From positions 26,873,501-26,937,500 of the forward strand of contig NC_079878.1 in the NCBI RefSeq assembly GCF_029227915.1: 64,000 nucleotides of DNA, written 5' to 3'. Shown here one piece after another: positions 37,760 through 47,716 of the stretch. Made by a program: the position numbers and the translations under genes. The stretch's first letter is position 1; each line of letters opens with the position of its first letter. Source of the DNA: Hydractinia symbiolongicarpus. Its lineage: Eukaryota; Cnidaria; Hydrozoa; Anthoathecata; Hydractiniidae. The notes under the pieces are model-generated. The model was given only the letters and a program-made list of their open reading frames with translations, was not told the origin of the DNA and searched no databases.

Positions 37760-38404
37760 ATTTTACAGAGAATGTTATATGTAGCACAGAGCCGAAAAAA
37801 AATCGAAAAGTATTTCTTGATCTGATAGTTTTCCACACTTGTACACGTTTATCTTTCTTCCTTTAACCCTGGCATAAAACACATCACCTAGTTTTAAAAG
37901 AGTAGCATCGTTTCTACAAATATTTCCAATGCGATCATTTCTGAATTTTGACAGATGTGTCCTTGAAATTCTGCTGAGAGATCAAGCCCATCATTTCGCT
38001 CCAATACAAACACTGGTGTGGGGTCAATCTTCCTTCTCCTATCTCCTTTGCAATTTCTTTTGTGACGGAAAAAACGTTTTGGCAAAATAAATTTGTTGCA
38101 ACTACTACAATAAATAAGGTTGTCAGTATCTTTGGTACTTTGGATTAACTAGCTCATTTTTGTTAACAGACAGTGCTGTTTTTACTCTATTATCAGCCTT
38201 GTGAACACGTTGGATGTGTCTACTCAGTTTGTTTGGTATCATTTTTTCACAGAACATACAATATCTAGGTAAGCGTTTGTTTTGGTTTTAATTTCTGTAT
38301 CTTTGTCTTCGTACTACCGATGATACTTTTGACCTTTGGTTTATTTGCACCTTTTTTCACGTCTTTTATTGAGGAGAATTCTGTTTTGGCACTCTGCCTG
38401 CCTA
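37760..38404 (-). pseudogene. broken C2H2-like zinc-finger gene, N-terminal part of a recombinase-like family
   Basis: On the minus strand an AG acceptor near 38405 is followed by a Lys-rich stretch, then two C2H2-like fingers (CMFCEKMIPNKLSRHIQRVH and CSSCNKFILPKRFFRHKRNC), then a block with RNDGLDLSAEF and GDVFYARVKGRKINVYK. At least two frameshifts separate these pieces. From memory of cnidarian and fish proteins, this order precedes the tyrosine-recombinase-like domain seen at 53 kb and 58.7 kb, so it may be the N-terminal half of the same family. Part of the exon was captured in the 1.52-kb tandem duplication (second partial copy 39789-39925). Confidence 0.5.
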
Positions 38405-39000
38405 AATAAAATTATTTATTAAAGACAATTAATTCCGATATATATCTTATCACCAAATATCGGTACAGATTACGGGAAATAGTAAAGCGCTGTTTCTTTG
38501 TTACATGGTGTCATTCGTAAAGAGCGAGCCAATGGTACAAAGTATTTTGATCTAAGTACAGGGCACTTTGATTACACTCACATTGGCAAAGGAAGTACAC
38601 ATAATTTTTGGAACTATAAAAACATCACACGAAATGTTTACAAAAGAGAATAACCTTGACGTTATTTGATGTTGTTTTATTGATGTTGTTCTTGCAGGTA
38701 ACTTCGTTACCCCATAATTACATTTAGGATTTAATCAGCATATAGTAAAATGGGTGAAGTTTGAATATTAAACTTTATTATTTAATAAAGAATGTGCTGG
38801 AGAGCTGGCATGGTACTAGGTAGCTCAGAATCACAAAATAAATATTAACCAGGTTTGTCCATCCCTTATCATCAGACATCAAAAAGGGGTTTCTTTTTTC
38901 AATTTTCATTGTAGGGTGTTCTAAATCCAATTTTGGGTTAATTAGTCTCTAGTGAATCCTCATAGTCGTGGCGAAGCTGTGAAAATTATAGCCTTGCACT

Positions 39001-39372
39001 GTGCGCCAGGCAACGCAGGGTGGTCCCTTGTCCTGTGCATATTCTTTCACTGTAGTTCTAAATTTAAACAACCCAAAACCTCAAAGCTACTACAGCGATA
39101 AGGATATTGATTTTGAGGTAAATAGATCAGTTAATTCTTGGCAGCCAGACCAAATTTCATCCTTAAAAAGGTGCAGCGTCGTCCTTCAGGATATCTTCTC
39201 AAAACGTGGTGCTGAAAAGTTTCAGACAGCGAATGCGTTTCCAGACAAAAACCACACGAACCATCCCTGCCACGTTGATGAGAAATATCTTGAACATTTG
39301 CAAATCAAAACACTAATAAAATGGGGCAAAATGATCGATCCTCTTTGGTCACAGATGTTTCTAACAGAGTAG
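39001..39372 (+). other. unassigned open stretch in duplication unit 1
   Basis: 123 codons open, beginning at a GTG, not at an ATG, and repeated at 40522-40893 with one amino-acid difference (His/Asp in YLEHLQ). I do not recognise it. It could be a degraded exon or chance. Confidence 0.2.
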
Positions 39373-39659
39373 GTAGTTGTCTAAACATATGCGAATATAC
39401 CTTGAATATACCTTATTGGCTTCCGTTCCATTATGAGATAACAAAACAGCAAGCTGAAGTGATTCGACTAGTCTATTGACTCTTATTATAAGTGGTAGAG
39501 ATTAAACCCTCCAAAGATTTCTATCCAAAGCAAGATCTCCCTTTAACAAGGATGGTCTGTACAACCAAGTTAACTGAAAAAGCAACTCTCTGGAAAATAC
39601 AAATATTGCAACAACAAAACAAAAAAAACAACATATATTGACATAAAACGTATATATAA

Positions 39660-39786
39660 ATACAATACATCAAGCAAGGTAGCACTTTCTTTAATGAGAG
39701 CTTTCATGGACGACATTAACCGTATGTCTTCGTCTGTTTCGGGTACTGAAAAGCTTTTAAACAGATGTGCTACCGCACTCAAAGGT
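39660..39786 (+). pseudogene. RT catalytic-motif fragment of the RT-USP retroelement (unit 1)
   Basis: Encodes MRAFMDDINRMSSSVSGTEK and LLNRCATALK. This matches the minus-strand copy at 48.3-48.4 kb, which has IKAFMEDMFLMSTSI and LLNRCTTAL. FMDD is the reverse-transcriptase motif C. It is cut at the duplication junction. Confidence 0.65.
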
Positions 39787-39788
39787 AA

Positions 39789-41307
39789 GGTAAGCGTTTG
39801 TTTTGGTTTTAATTTCTGTATCTTTGTCTTCGTACTACCGATGATACTTTTGACCTTTGGTTTATTTGCACCTTTTTTCACGTCTTTTATTGAGGAGAAT
39901 TCTGTTTTGGCACTCTGCCTGCCTAAATAAAATTATTTATTAAAGACAATTAATTCCGATATATATCTTATCACCAAATATCGGTACAGATTACGGGAAA
40001 TAGTAAAGCGCTGTTTCTTTGTTACATGGTGTCATTCGTAAAGAGCGAGCCAATGGTACAAAGTATTTTGATCTAAGTACAGGGCACTTTGATTACACTC
40101 ACATTGGCAAAGGAAGTACACATAATTTTTGGAACTATAAAAACATCACACGAAATGTTTACAAAAGAGAATAACCTTGACGTTATTTGATGTTGTTTTA
40201 TTGATGTTGTTCTTGCAGGTAACTTCGTTACCCCATAATTACATTTAGGATTTAATCAGCATATAGTAAAATGGGTGAAGTTTGAATATTAAACTTTATT
40301 ATTTAATAAAGAATGTGCTGGAGAGCTGGCATGGTACTAGGTAGCTCAGAATCACAAAATAAATATTAACCAGGTTTGTCCATCCCTTATCATCAGACAT
40401 CAAAAAGGGGTTTCTTTTTTCAATTTTCATTGTAGGGTGTTCTAAATCCAATTTTGGGTTAATTAGTCTCTAGTGAATCCTCATAGTCGTGGCGAAGCTG
40501 TGAAAATTATAGCCTTGCACTGTGCGCCAGGCAACGCAGGGTGGTCCCTTGTCCTGTGCATATTCTTTCACTGTAGTTCTAAATTTAAACAACCCAAAAC
40601 CTCAAAGCTACTACAGCGATAAGGATATTGATTTTGAGGTAAATAGATCAGTTAATTCTTGGCAGCCAGACCAAATTTCATCCTTAAAAAGGTGCAGCGT
40701 CGTCCTTCAGGATATCTTCTCAAAACGTGGTGCTGAAAAGTTTCAGACAGCGAATGCGTTTCCAGACAAAAACCACACGAACCATCCCTGCCACGTTGAT
40801 GAGAAATATCTTGAAGATTTGCAAATCAAAACACTAATAAAATGGGGCAAAATGATCGATCCTCTTTGGTCACAGATGTTTCTAACAGAGTAGGTAGTTG
40901 TCTAAACATATGCGAATATACCTTGAATATACCTTATTGGCTTCCGTTCCATTATGAGATAACAAAACAGCAAGCTGAAGTGATTCGACTAGTCTATTGA
41001 CTCTTATTATAAGTGGTAGAGATTAAACCCTCCAAAGATTTCTATCCAAAGCAAGATCTCCCTTTAACAAGGATGGTCTGTACAACCAAGTTAACTGAAA
41101 AAGCAACTCTCTGGAAAATACAAATATTGCAACAACAAAACAAAAAAAACAACATATATTGACATAAAACGTATATATAAATACAATACATCAAGCAAGG
41201 TAGCACTTTCTTTAATGAGAGCTTTCATGGACGACATTAACCGTATGTCTTCGTCTGTTTCGGGTACTGAAAAGCTTTTAAACAGATGTGCTACCGCACT
41301 CAAAGGG
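39789..41307. repeat. 1.52-kb tandem duplication, unit 2
   Basis: Second copy. After it, the reverse-transcriptase reading continues for about 25 more codons before the LINE begins, so unit 2 is the one in the original context on that side. Confidence 0.95.
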
Positions 41308-41390
41308 GCTGATATGGACTTCTGATCGCAGAAATCGCGAAGTAATGTTATTATAAAAGGCAGATCTCTGGATACCATACCAGTAAGGCC
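41180..41390 (+). pseudogene. RT catalytic-motif fragment of the RT-USP retroelement (unit 2)
   Basis: The same FMDD block continues past the duplication end into a segment with SQKSRSNVIIKGRSLDTIP. This matches SKSRSIVIDKGK in the minus copy, with one in-frame TGA. The reading stops where the LINE begins and resumes near 45500 (FTVQKPANPTDFSS), so the LINE interrupts this element. Confidence 0.65.
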
Positions 41391-41630
41391 CTAGTGAGAC
41401 GGACGTGCGAACGGACGTGCTTTCGTAGAAATATTTTCATTTACCTTTAAAACACAAATAACGAACTTATTATCAGTATAAAGTGGTTCTATTACTTGTT
41501 GTGGTTACTGGAATTACATTGAAAGTTGTTTATTGTTTGGATTTTCATGTGGATACTTTCACAAGATATAAAAGTGTTTTTCAGTAGATTGGATTTTATT
41601 CACAGAGACGGCCATTTTCCTTCATAAAAA

Positions 41631-43583
41631 ATGGCATCTATGATGGAGTGCTTCATTCTGTTATTGATAGTAGCTTTACACGTTAATGAGTATAACTCAA
41701 CTGTGGAAAATATTCCCAAAGCAGCTATCCGCACTAACTTACAATGGAATATTAATGCAGCACGGATGAAAAGATCGAGACTATCAAAGGCAAGAACACT
41801 ATATTACGCAAATACTGTCTGCACTCTTCGCCTGTTACTATCAAATGATATTGAAGTGAACCCGGGACCTACAAAAACAACAACAACAATACGTAAAGCA
41901 CCGAAATGTCCGAAGTGCGAGAAAACTATTCGTTCCAACAGCAAACAAGTTTCGTGTTGTGTGTGTCAAAATCTGTATCACCTTAATTGTTCTGCGATTA
42001 GAGTGAGCAACAAGCAATCTGTTACGCCCAATGACTGGATTTGTACAAATTGCGTTCACACCGTTTTACCATTCCTCAATGTTAGATCATTAGACGACAC
42101 ATGCGACTTTGACGCTTCATTACCGAACGAAAACATCCTAGTTGATCACCTACAACGTATAAACGAACATCGTAACAACATATCTATCGCACATCTTAAT
42201 ACGCAATCGATAGCTTCCACCTTTGACGCGTTTCATTTGATGATCAACAAATACAAGTTCGACATTCTTGCAGTGACAGAAACATGGTTGAAAGGTAGCG
42301 TTCATCAGTACAATTACGTTCAAGTCGAAGAATACGAAACTTTCTTCAGAAATCGAGAAGGGCAGAGAGGTGGTGGAGTAGGGTTTTATATAAAAGATAA
42401 TATTGTCACCAGTGAACGTAAAGACTTCAACAAACTCGACCAATCAATAGAACATCAATGGATTGAAGTGCGTGGCCGAAACAAAAACACCCCATATTTA
42501 GTTGGAGTAATGTATCAACCGAGTTCTGATGAAAACATCAAGTTAGATTGGTTAGAAAAACTGGACAGTTTGCTGAGTAAAATCTGTGTTAAGTGGAATG
42601 GTGTTATTATTTTAACTGGTGATTACAACATAGATCTCTTAGCTGATACAGAATCGTCTCGTAGATATAAAAATATCTTGTATACATACTCGCTACAACA
42701 ACTGATTACTGAGCCAACAAGAAAATCGAAAACACTAATTGATCACATAAGCTGTAATATACCACAAAAATTGATTCATCAAGATGTTATATATACCCAT
42801 GAAATAAGTGATCATGACATGCCGTACGTTATCTTGAACATCAAAAAGCAGCGGTACGAAACCAGATATAAATGGCAGAGGAACGAGAAGGCTTTCAATC
42901 TTGATAAGTACAAAGCAGACTTTCGAAATCTCCCATTGAATCTTGTCTTCAGTTTTGATGATCCTGCTGACCAGATAAGTGTTTTGAATAAGCTAGTGTG
43001 TGACTGTATCAATGATCATGCCCCGCTTAGAAAAATTAAATTGACGCGTCCTCCATCACCTTGGATGAATGACCCGAAAATAAGCTCGTTACAAAATCAC
43101 ACAGAGATATTACGAATGAAATCCAAATTGAGTCAACTAGTAAGCGATCGAGAAAGCTACAATAAATCAAAGTCAAAGTTGAAACGAACCATCAAAGAAA
43201 CAAGACAGACGTTTCTAAGAAAAGCACTTTCTTTAAAGCAACCAAAGGAAGTGTGGAGGACAGTTAATCAAATTCTTAAACAACAACACAAACGAATTAG
43301 ACACAGCCCAACTGATATCAACCAGTACTTTTGTACTTTGGCGAGTGAACTCACCAACAAAGAAAACACTAACACCGTTAATGCCGAATTCATAGAAAAC
43401 CTACCAATCAATAACAGTGAAAACTCTTTCAAAATACAACACACTAATTACAACGAAGTTAGAAATATTTTACTGAGTTTAAAGAATGATTGCTCTACTG
43501 GTTTTGATAGTATTCCAGTAAAATATCTGAAACCAGTTGTTGATTTCGTCACTTCGCCACTTGTACATATATACATATATTAA
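41631..43583 (+). CDS. LINE polyprotein, N-terminal part: 2A-like, PHD finger, AP endonuclease, start of RT
   Basis: 650 residues from the ATG at 41631. A hydrophobic N-terminus (CFILLLIVALHV) is followed by a 2A-like motif at residues 73-80 (DIEVNPGP). A PHD-type zinc finger follows at about 92-140 (CPKC, CCVC, HLNC, WICTNC). Then comes an apurinic-type endonuclease/exonuclease/phosphatase domain at about 183-400, with ISIAHLNTQS, AVTETWLKG, GGGVGFYI, ILTGDYNIDLL and SDHD. The C-terminus enters the RT domain (STGFDSIPVKYLKP) and is cut by a frameshift at an ACATATATACATATATT tract. The endonuclease nicks target DNA in target-primed reverse transcription. 2A motifs in non-LTR elements make the ribosome skip the Gly-Pro bond; in sea-urchin elements the upstream part can act as a signal sequence. 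Confidence 0.9.
   Translation: MASMMECFILLLIVALHVNEYNSTVENIPKAAIRTNLQWNINAARMKRSRLSKARTLYYANTVCTLRLLLSNDIEVNPGPTKTTTTIRKAPKCPKCEKTIRSNSKQVSCCVCQNLYHLNCSAIRVSNKQSVTPNDWICTNCVHTVLPFLNVRSLDDTCDFDASLPNENILVDHLQRINEHRNNISIAHLNTQSIASTFDAFHLMINKYKFDILAVTETWLKGSVHQYNYVQVEEYETFFRNREGQRGGGVGFYIKDNIVTSERKDFNKLDQSIEHQWIEVRGRNKNTPYLVGVMYQPSSDENIKLDWLEKLDSLLSKICVKWNGVIILTGDYNIDLLADTESSRRYKNILYTYSLQQLITEPTRKSKTLIDHISCNIPQKLIHQDVIYTHEISDHDMPYVILNIKKQRYETRYKWQRNEKAFNLDKYKADFRNLPLNLVFSFDDPADQISVLNKLVCDCINDHAPLRKIKLTRPPSPWMNDPKISSLQNHTEILRMKSKLSQLVSDRESYNKSKSKLKRTIKETRQTFLRKALSLKQPKEVWRTVNQILKQQHKRIRHSPTDINQYFCTLASELTNKENTNTVNAEFIENLPINNSENSFKIQHTNYNEVRNILLSLKNDCSTGFDSIPVKYLKPVVDFVTSPLVHIYIY
41847..41870 (+). 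other. 2A-like ribosome-skipping motif
   Basis: Encodes LLLSN then DIEVNPGP, matching the D(V/I)ExNPGP consensus exactly. The expected break is between Gly79 and Pro80, separating an N-terminal peptide of 79 residues from the rest of the LINE protein. Confidence 0.9.
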
Positions 43584-44982
43584 CACAAGTATTGATAAAA
43601 CAGTTTTTCCAGGTGCGTGGAAAGTGGCGAGAATTTGTCCTGTTCCAAAAATCGAAAACCCTACTCAAATTGCAGATTATAGACCAATTTCCGTGTTACC
43701 AGTTTTGTCTAAGGTATACGAACGTGTCATATTACAACAGCTTTGTGACTATATAGATAAACAGTTTTTAATGAATGAAACACAATCAGGTTACCGGAAG
43801 GGACACTCGACAACAACGATATTATTGAAACTAAGAGATGATATTCAAAAAGCTATGAATAAAAGCGAGGTAACCCTGGCTGTTTTAATTGACTACTCGA
43901 AAGCATTTGACACTGTACATTATGAAACTTTACTTCTCAAATTACACCAAATGAATTTCACAAAAGAAAGCTTATTGATAATCCATAACTATCTTTCCGA
44001 ACGAAAGCAGTTTGTTCAAGTGGATGATAAAACATCAAACACGCAACCTATCCATTTTGGGGTACCTCAAGGAAGCATTCTGGGCCCAGTATTATTTAAC
44101 TTGTATGTCATGGATCTGTCTCAGAATGTGTCATCTAACACAACACAGTATGCTGATGACACTGTATTATACCAACACTGCAAAATGAAAAATTTGAAAA
44201 CATGTGCAAAAACACTTGAGGACGATCTGAATAGTTTATCTGGTTGGTCAACCAATCAGAACCTTCTATTTAATGATGGCAAAACGAAACAAATGTTATT
44301 CTCAACAAACAAAATGAGTTCCTATCATCATCTTGAAACAACCAACGACTGTAACATTATTCACAATGGTTGCTCAATCGAACGTAACTCAATCTCAAAA
44401 ATACTGGGAATACACTTTGACGAAAATCTGAATTGGAAAAATCATATTACCAAAGTTACACAATCTTCCTATGCAGTAATTCGAGCACTTAAACAATGGA
44501 AACGATTTACTCCGTATCATGTGAGAAAGAACCTCGCTGAAACACTCATTCTATCCAAACTTAATTATAGTAATGTAGTATTTGGCCAATTACCAAAGTA
44601 CCTATTAAATAGACTTCAGAGAGTGCAGAACACAGCAGCATCTTATGTTCTTGGAAGATATGTGAAAACAACAGACGTTATCGATCTTGGGTGGTTGCCA
44701 GTTAGAGAAAACATTGATTTCGCGACTGTTAAACTGGTACATAAAGCTTTACACACTGATACATGGCCAGACTATCTTCCATTACATATGAACACATTTA
44801 ATCCACGTTTGGGTAATGAAATGACATTACAACATGGTGAAGCAAAAACGTTTTCTGAACAAGCTAACATATATAATGACCTACCACGTAAAATAAGAGT
44901 TTGTGAAAATTTTTACAGGTTTAAAACAGATGCGAAAGAGTATTTCAAAGACAAAGGTCTAGCGAGGCTTCTGTCATTGTGA
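43537..44982 (+). CDS. LINE reverse transcriptase, C-terminal part
   Basis: The RT continues from about codon 16 of this ORF, whose start codon is out of frame with real translation. Visible motifs: KVARICPVPK and DYRPISVLPVLSK (motif 1/2), SGYRKGHSTTTILL, LAVLIDYSKAFDTVHY (motif A), GVPQGSILGPVLFNLYV (motif B), QYADDTVLY (motif C, YADD), then ILGIHFDENLNWK and the C-terminal domain with ILSKLNYSNVVFG. The length and motif set are those of a CR1/Jockey-group RT. All catalytic aspartates are present. Only the upstream frameshift prevents a single polyprotein. Confidence 0.9.
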   Translation: MLISSLRHLYIYTYINTSIDKTVFPGAWKVARICPVPKIENPTQIADYRPISVLPVLSKVYERVILQQLCDYIDKQFLMNETQSGYRKGHSTTTILLKLRDDIQKAMNKSEVTLAVLIDYSKAFDTVHYETLLLKLHQMNFTKESLLIIHNYLSERKQFVQVDDKTSNTQPIHFGVPQGSILGPVLFNLYVMDLSQNVSSNTTQYADDTVLYQHCKMKNLKTCAKTLEDDLNSLSGWSTNQNLLFNDGKTKQMLFSTNKMSSYHHLETTNDCNIIHNGCSIERNSISKILGIHFDENLNWKNHITKVTQSSYAVIRALKQWKRFTPYHVRKNLAETLILSKLNYSNVVFGQLPKYLLNRLQRVQNTAASYVLGRYVKTTDVIDLGWLPVRENIDFATVKLVHKALHTDTWPDYLPLHMNTFNPRLGNEMTLQHGEAKTFSEQANIYNDLPRKIRVCENFYRFKTDAKEYFKDKGLARLLSL

Positions 44983-45497
44983 TACTTTTTCTTACGTATA
45001 ACTATTTCATTTTCATCTTTAACGACTTGCTGAGATCGGTTGAATGGTACTTCAACTCTTCAATCGATTTCAACAAATTAACTTTTAGCAAGTGAATAAT
45101 TTTCATCATATTTTACATATATCTTTTGTGGTTTAGCGTCCTGGTGTCTACTACCCCAATTTACTTAGCAACATGTGCCTACTTATGTCTATTTTATTCA
45201 ATTTATTTAAGCTACAATTCAATTGGCGAACTTATGCACTTTTGTCTTCTACTTTTTCCACGTTCCAATTTTCTTTTGTCTCCCTGTTTTCAGCCTTTTC
45301 TCAGCGTTCTGTTCCAATTTACCATGTGTCTTGACTTATCTTAAGTGTAGGATTTTATAGTATTTTATTAATTGTATTATATGTATAAATTTATCATAAC
45401 TTATTTGCAAATAACTTTTAACCTTTTCTCTTTTTTTTTTTTTTTTTTTTTTATGGAGAAGAACCATTTGTAAATAATGGAACCAAATACATGATGA
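44983..45497 (+). other. LINE 3' UTR
   Basis: Non-coding tail with a T-run of more than 20 bases near 45430 and a terminal ATGATGA. Host element sequence resumes after about 45498. Confidence 0.55.
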
Positions 45498-46060
45498 CAA
45501 GGATTCTACACCTTTTACTGTTCAAAAGCCTGCAAACCCTACAGACTTCTCTTCCTATTTAATTTAAAGAGGTAGCGTTTGTGCATTGAAACCTCCCGTT
45601 TCTTATGCGGTAAGCAAGTGTGTACCACAGCCCACATCTTAGGTGGCTGCAAAACTGCCCTTACACAGGGTCGGTTTACATTTCGCCACGATTCTGTTTT
45701 GCGTCTACTTTTAGAGCTTCTTACTGAGTTTACTACTTCTATCTCTTCCCCGGTAAAGCAACTAAATAACATCAAGAAAATAATTTACAAAGAGGTGGCA
45801 AGCCACCGCAATGATGAACTCAACCTGTTAGGTCTTTGGAAACAAGCTAGAGGTTGTACTCCTCTAGAGAATATGCCTCTGAAAGCACAATTCTCCCTTT
45901 TCACAAGGAATTAAAAAATAAAATAAAAAATAAAAAGGACACAACACATTTGAAAAAATGAACAGAACTTTAACCAAGGGCAGGTAGGTTTCGACCCATA
46001 TTTCTGAACCTAAGTACCCTGGATGTCTACCTGGGTCACCTTGAAGAGGTCCGCGGACGG
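45498..46060 (+). pseudogene. RT-USP retroelement fragment: RT remnant plus zinc knuckle
   Basis: It continues the interrupted element after the LINE. First comes a short RT-downstream piece (FTVQKPANPTDFSS). After a large internal deletion comes a zinc-knuckle block, FLCGKQVCTTAHILGGC then LTQGRFTFRHDSVL, like the minus-strand copy. The first cysteine of the CX2CX8HX4C pattern is replaced by Arg (CGT at about 45597). The endonuclease and USP parts are absent from this copy; the ORF ends at 45914. Confidence 0.6.
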
Positions 46061-46140
46061 TCATCAGCAGAAACTAGACATCCCTATCTTCCTAAAATTA
46101 ACTTTGACCACTTTCTGTTCAACTGTGCTATTCTTTGCTT

Positions 46141-46327
46141 TTAACTCAGGTAATAAGTGGAGTCGTTACTCTCCAAAGACAAGATCATGTGTGATCAAAC
46201 CCCACTGCTAATATATTTTTTTATTTTTTATTTATTTATTTATTTTTTGTTTATATTTTTTTTTAACTGGGGTAATAAGTGGAGTCGTCACTCTCCAAAG
46301 ACAAGACTAAGTGTAGTCAAGCCCCCT
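46141..46327 (-). repeat. duplicated 3' tail of the RT-USP retroelement
   Basis: Two copies of a roughly 60-bp segment (AATAAGTGGAGTCGTTACTC then CCAAAGACAAGA) lie at 46150-46205 and 46270-46326, separated by a T-rich tract. On the minus strand they read CAAGGGGGCTTGACTA...CTTGTCTTTGG. The same tail occurs after the plus-strand USP at 52068-52125 and 57608-57660, so it is the 3' UTR end of the element. Confidence 0.65.
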
Positions 46328-46354
46328 TGCTGACTCATTCCGGTTAAATATATT

Positions 46355-46993
46355 TTATCTCAGCTCTTCTAAAAAGAAAACATATGACTCGTGACTGTTA
46401 ATAAGGCGGTCATCACAGAAAATTACTGCTCTATCGTTGCAATGTATCCACCTGTGTACCATTTGGTCGAAGGCTATGGTTGTGTAGTGACCATTATTTA
46501 AGTTGCCGCAATGGTTGATAATAGCCCTTAATTGAAAATTTTTACGAAATTTCACTTCTCCATCTACGGTTAAAGGTATGGAAAGGGTACCAGGGTAAGC
46601 AGTAATACGAGAGGCAATTTTTGACACAAGGCCGTTGGCACTGGCAAAACGTTTTAGCTGTAAAATGAGATGGGAACCGCACGACACTACCTCTTTTTCA
46701 ACTAGAGCAGTTTGATGAGCGTTGCAAACATGGCAGAAGTAGGTATTGGTGTCTGACAACTCCTCGCTTTCAAAGAAATTATCTAAGGAAGATTGTAACG
46801 TAGGCTGCAGACAAAGTTGGATGCATGGTGCTATAACTTCTGAGGAGCTGGTAATATGACATGAACTGTCTAATGACAGACTAGGTAGGAGATATTCAAG
46901 AACAGCAAAGATATTAAATGCACTTCCCTTCGCAGCTGAGATATGATGTTTCATAGCACGCAAGAATATTTGCCAAGCTTTCGTTTGTGCCAA
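46355..46993 (-). pseudogene. RT-USP retroelement: USP-type deubiquitinase domain lacking the Cys box
   Basis: 212 codons, ending ESYVFFLEELR. USP features: a FFESEELSDTNTYFC block, CxxC in FCHVCNAHQ, SHLILQLKRF, the His box NHCGNLNNGHYTTIAF with the catalytic His in GHY, and HCNDRAV with the Asp/Asn partner. USPs cleave ubiquitin from proteins. The N-terminal Cys box is deleted, and the apparent start MAQTKAW lies on the deletion junction, so this copy cannot be active. It is a retroelement domain, not a host USP gene, judged by its fixed position after the endonuclease in both orientations. Confidence 0.75.
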
Positions 46994-47433
46994 TATTCCG
47001 TGTTCTCTTCACATGGACAAGTCAGTTCTAAAATAATTACAGTTTTGGAAGAACTGGATATTAATAACACGTCTGGGCGTAGTTGTGTTATTGAAATGTG
47101 TGGTGGAACAACTAAAACGGAATCTAAATCTGACAGTATTTTCCAATCGGAAGCAAGGTGAAGAAGGTCTGGACACTTTGTATGCCTCTTCTTAGATGGT
47201 GATTGACCGGCCGGAATGAAATTAATTTTGTTGCACTTGGAAACCTTAAGAGGTTGATAGGATACCAAAAACTCTTTTAATGCCTTCACTAAAACTATTA
47301 AAACCGAGTCATGACGGTATGTGTATCTACCCTGCGTAAGGGAGGTCCTACAGGCACCCGATATGTGAGAGACATTTGAGGATGGTTTCTTGCACAGAAT
47401 GCAACTTTTTTCTTTATCAATTCCCCATCTCAC
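46951..47433 (-). pseudogene. RT-USP retroelement: zinc knuckle and restriction-like endonuclease
   Basis: A CX2CX8HX4C knuckle (CILCKKPSSNVSHISGAC) is followed by LTQGRYTYRHDSVL. Then comes a PD-(D/E)XK-like block, with RPDVLLIS and VIILELTCPCEEN providing the acidic residues and KRKL a possible basic partner. This order (RT, knuckle, REL endonuclease) is typical of R2/NeSL/CRE-group elements that nick specific sites. After KRKLGKYS the frame changes directly into the middle of the USP domain. About 550 nt that the plus-strand copy has between these points are missing. Confidence 0.7.
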
Positions 47434-47716
47434 AAGATTGGTTGGAGAGGGAAGGGTGTCGTAGGTTGCCCCTATACAAAAGGAAGTTAGACATTGTGGC
47501 AGTGAAAGAATTGTTCTTCAAGATAAATCATTTTTCACATAAGAGCACCATTTCGTCCAATTGCCTTGCAAATGCAACTGTACAGCTCTGATATGGTAAA
47601 TATCTTCTTCATTCAATGATATTGGAAACAAGCTTTCGGTAAGCATAAGTGCCTTTTGGTGGTATATTTTTGTGGTCTAAGAGCCCTAAGCCAGCTCGAC
47701 CAGTCTGATGCAAACC

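Larger units (their letters stand above)
38268..39788. repeat. 1.52-kb tandem duplication, unit 1
   Basis: It repeats directly at 39789-41307 with an offset of 1521 bp and almost no differences seen. One is CATTTG versus GATTTG near 39296/40817. The unit runs from the AAGCGTTTGTTTTGG phrase to CTACCGCACTCAAAG. It joins an end of the zinc-finger pseudogene to a reverse-transcriptase fragment. Confidence 0.95.
41391..45497 (+). mobile_element. CR1-like LINE with 2A-like peptide, PHD finger, endonuclease and RT
   Basis: About 4.1 kb, nearly complete. A 5' leader (41391-41630) is followed by one long coding unit, now split by a frameshift near 43570, then a 0.5-kb 3' UTR with a T-run at 45430-45453. 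The tail AATGGAACCAAATACATGAT-GA resembles the short (ATG)n-type ends of CR1-like LINEs. The exact 5' boundary and target-site duplication are not resolved. It sits inside a copy of the RT-USP element. Confidence 0.8.

Noticed and set aside
46355-46993. Host USP deubiquitinase gene
   Set aside because: The same USP follows the same endonuclease in another copy and shares its 3' tail, lacks a Cys box and has a deletion at its start, so it is part of the retroelement.
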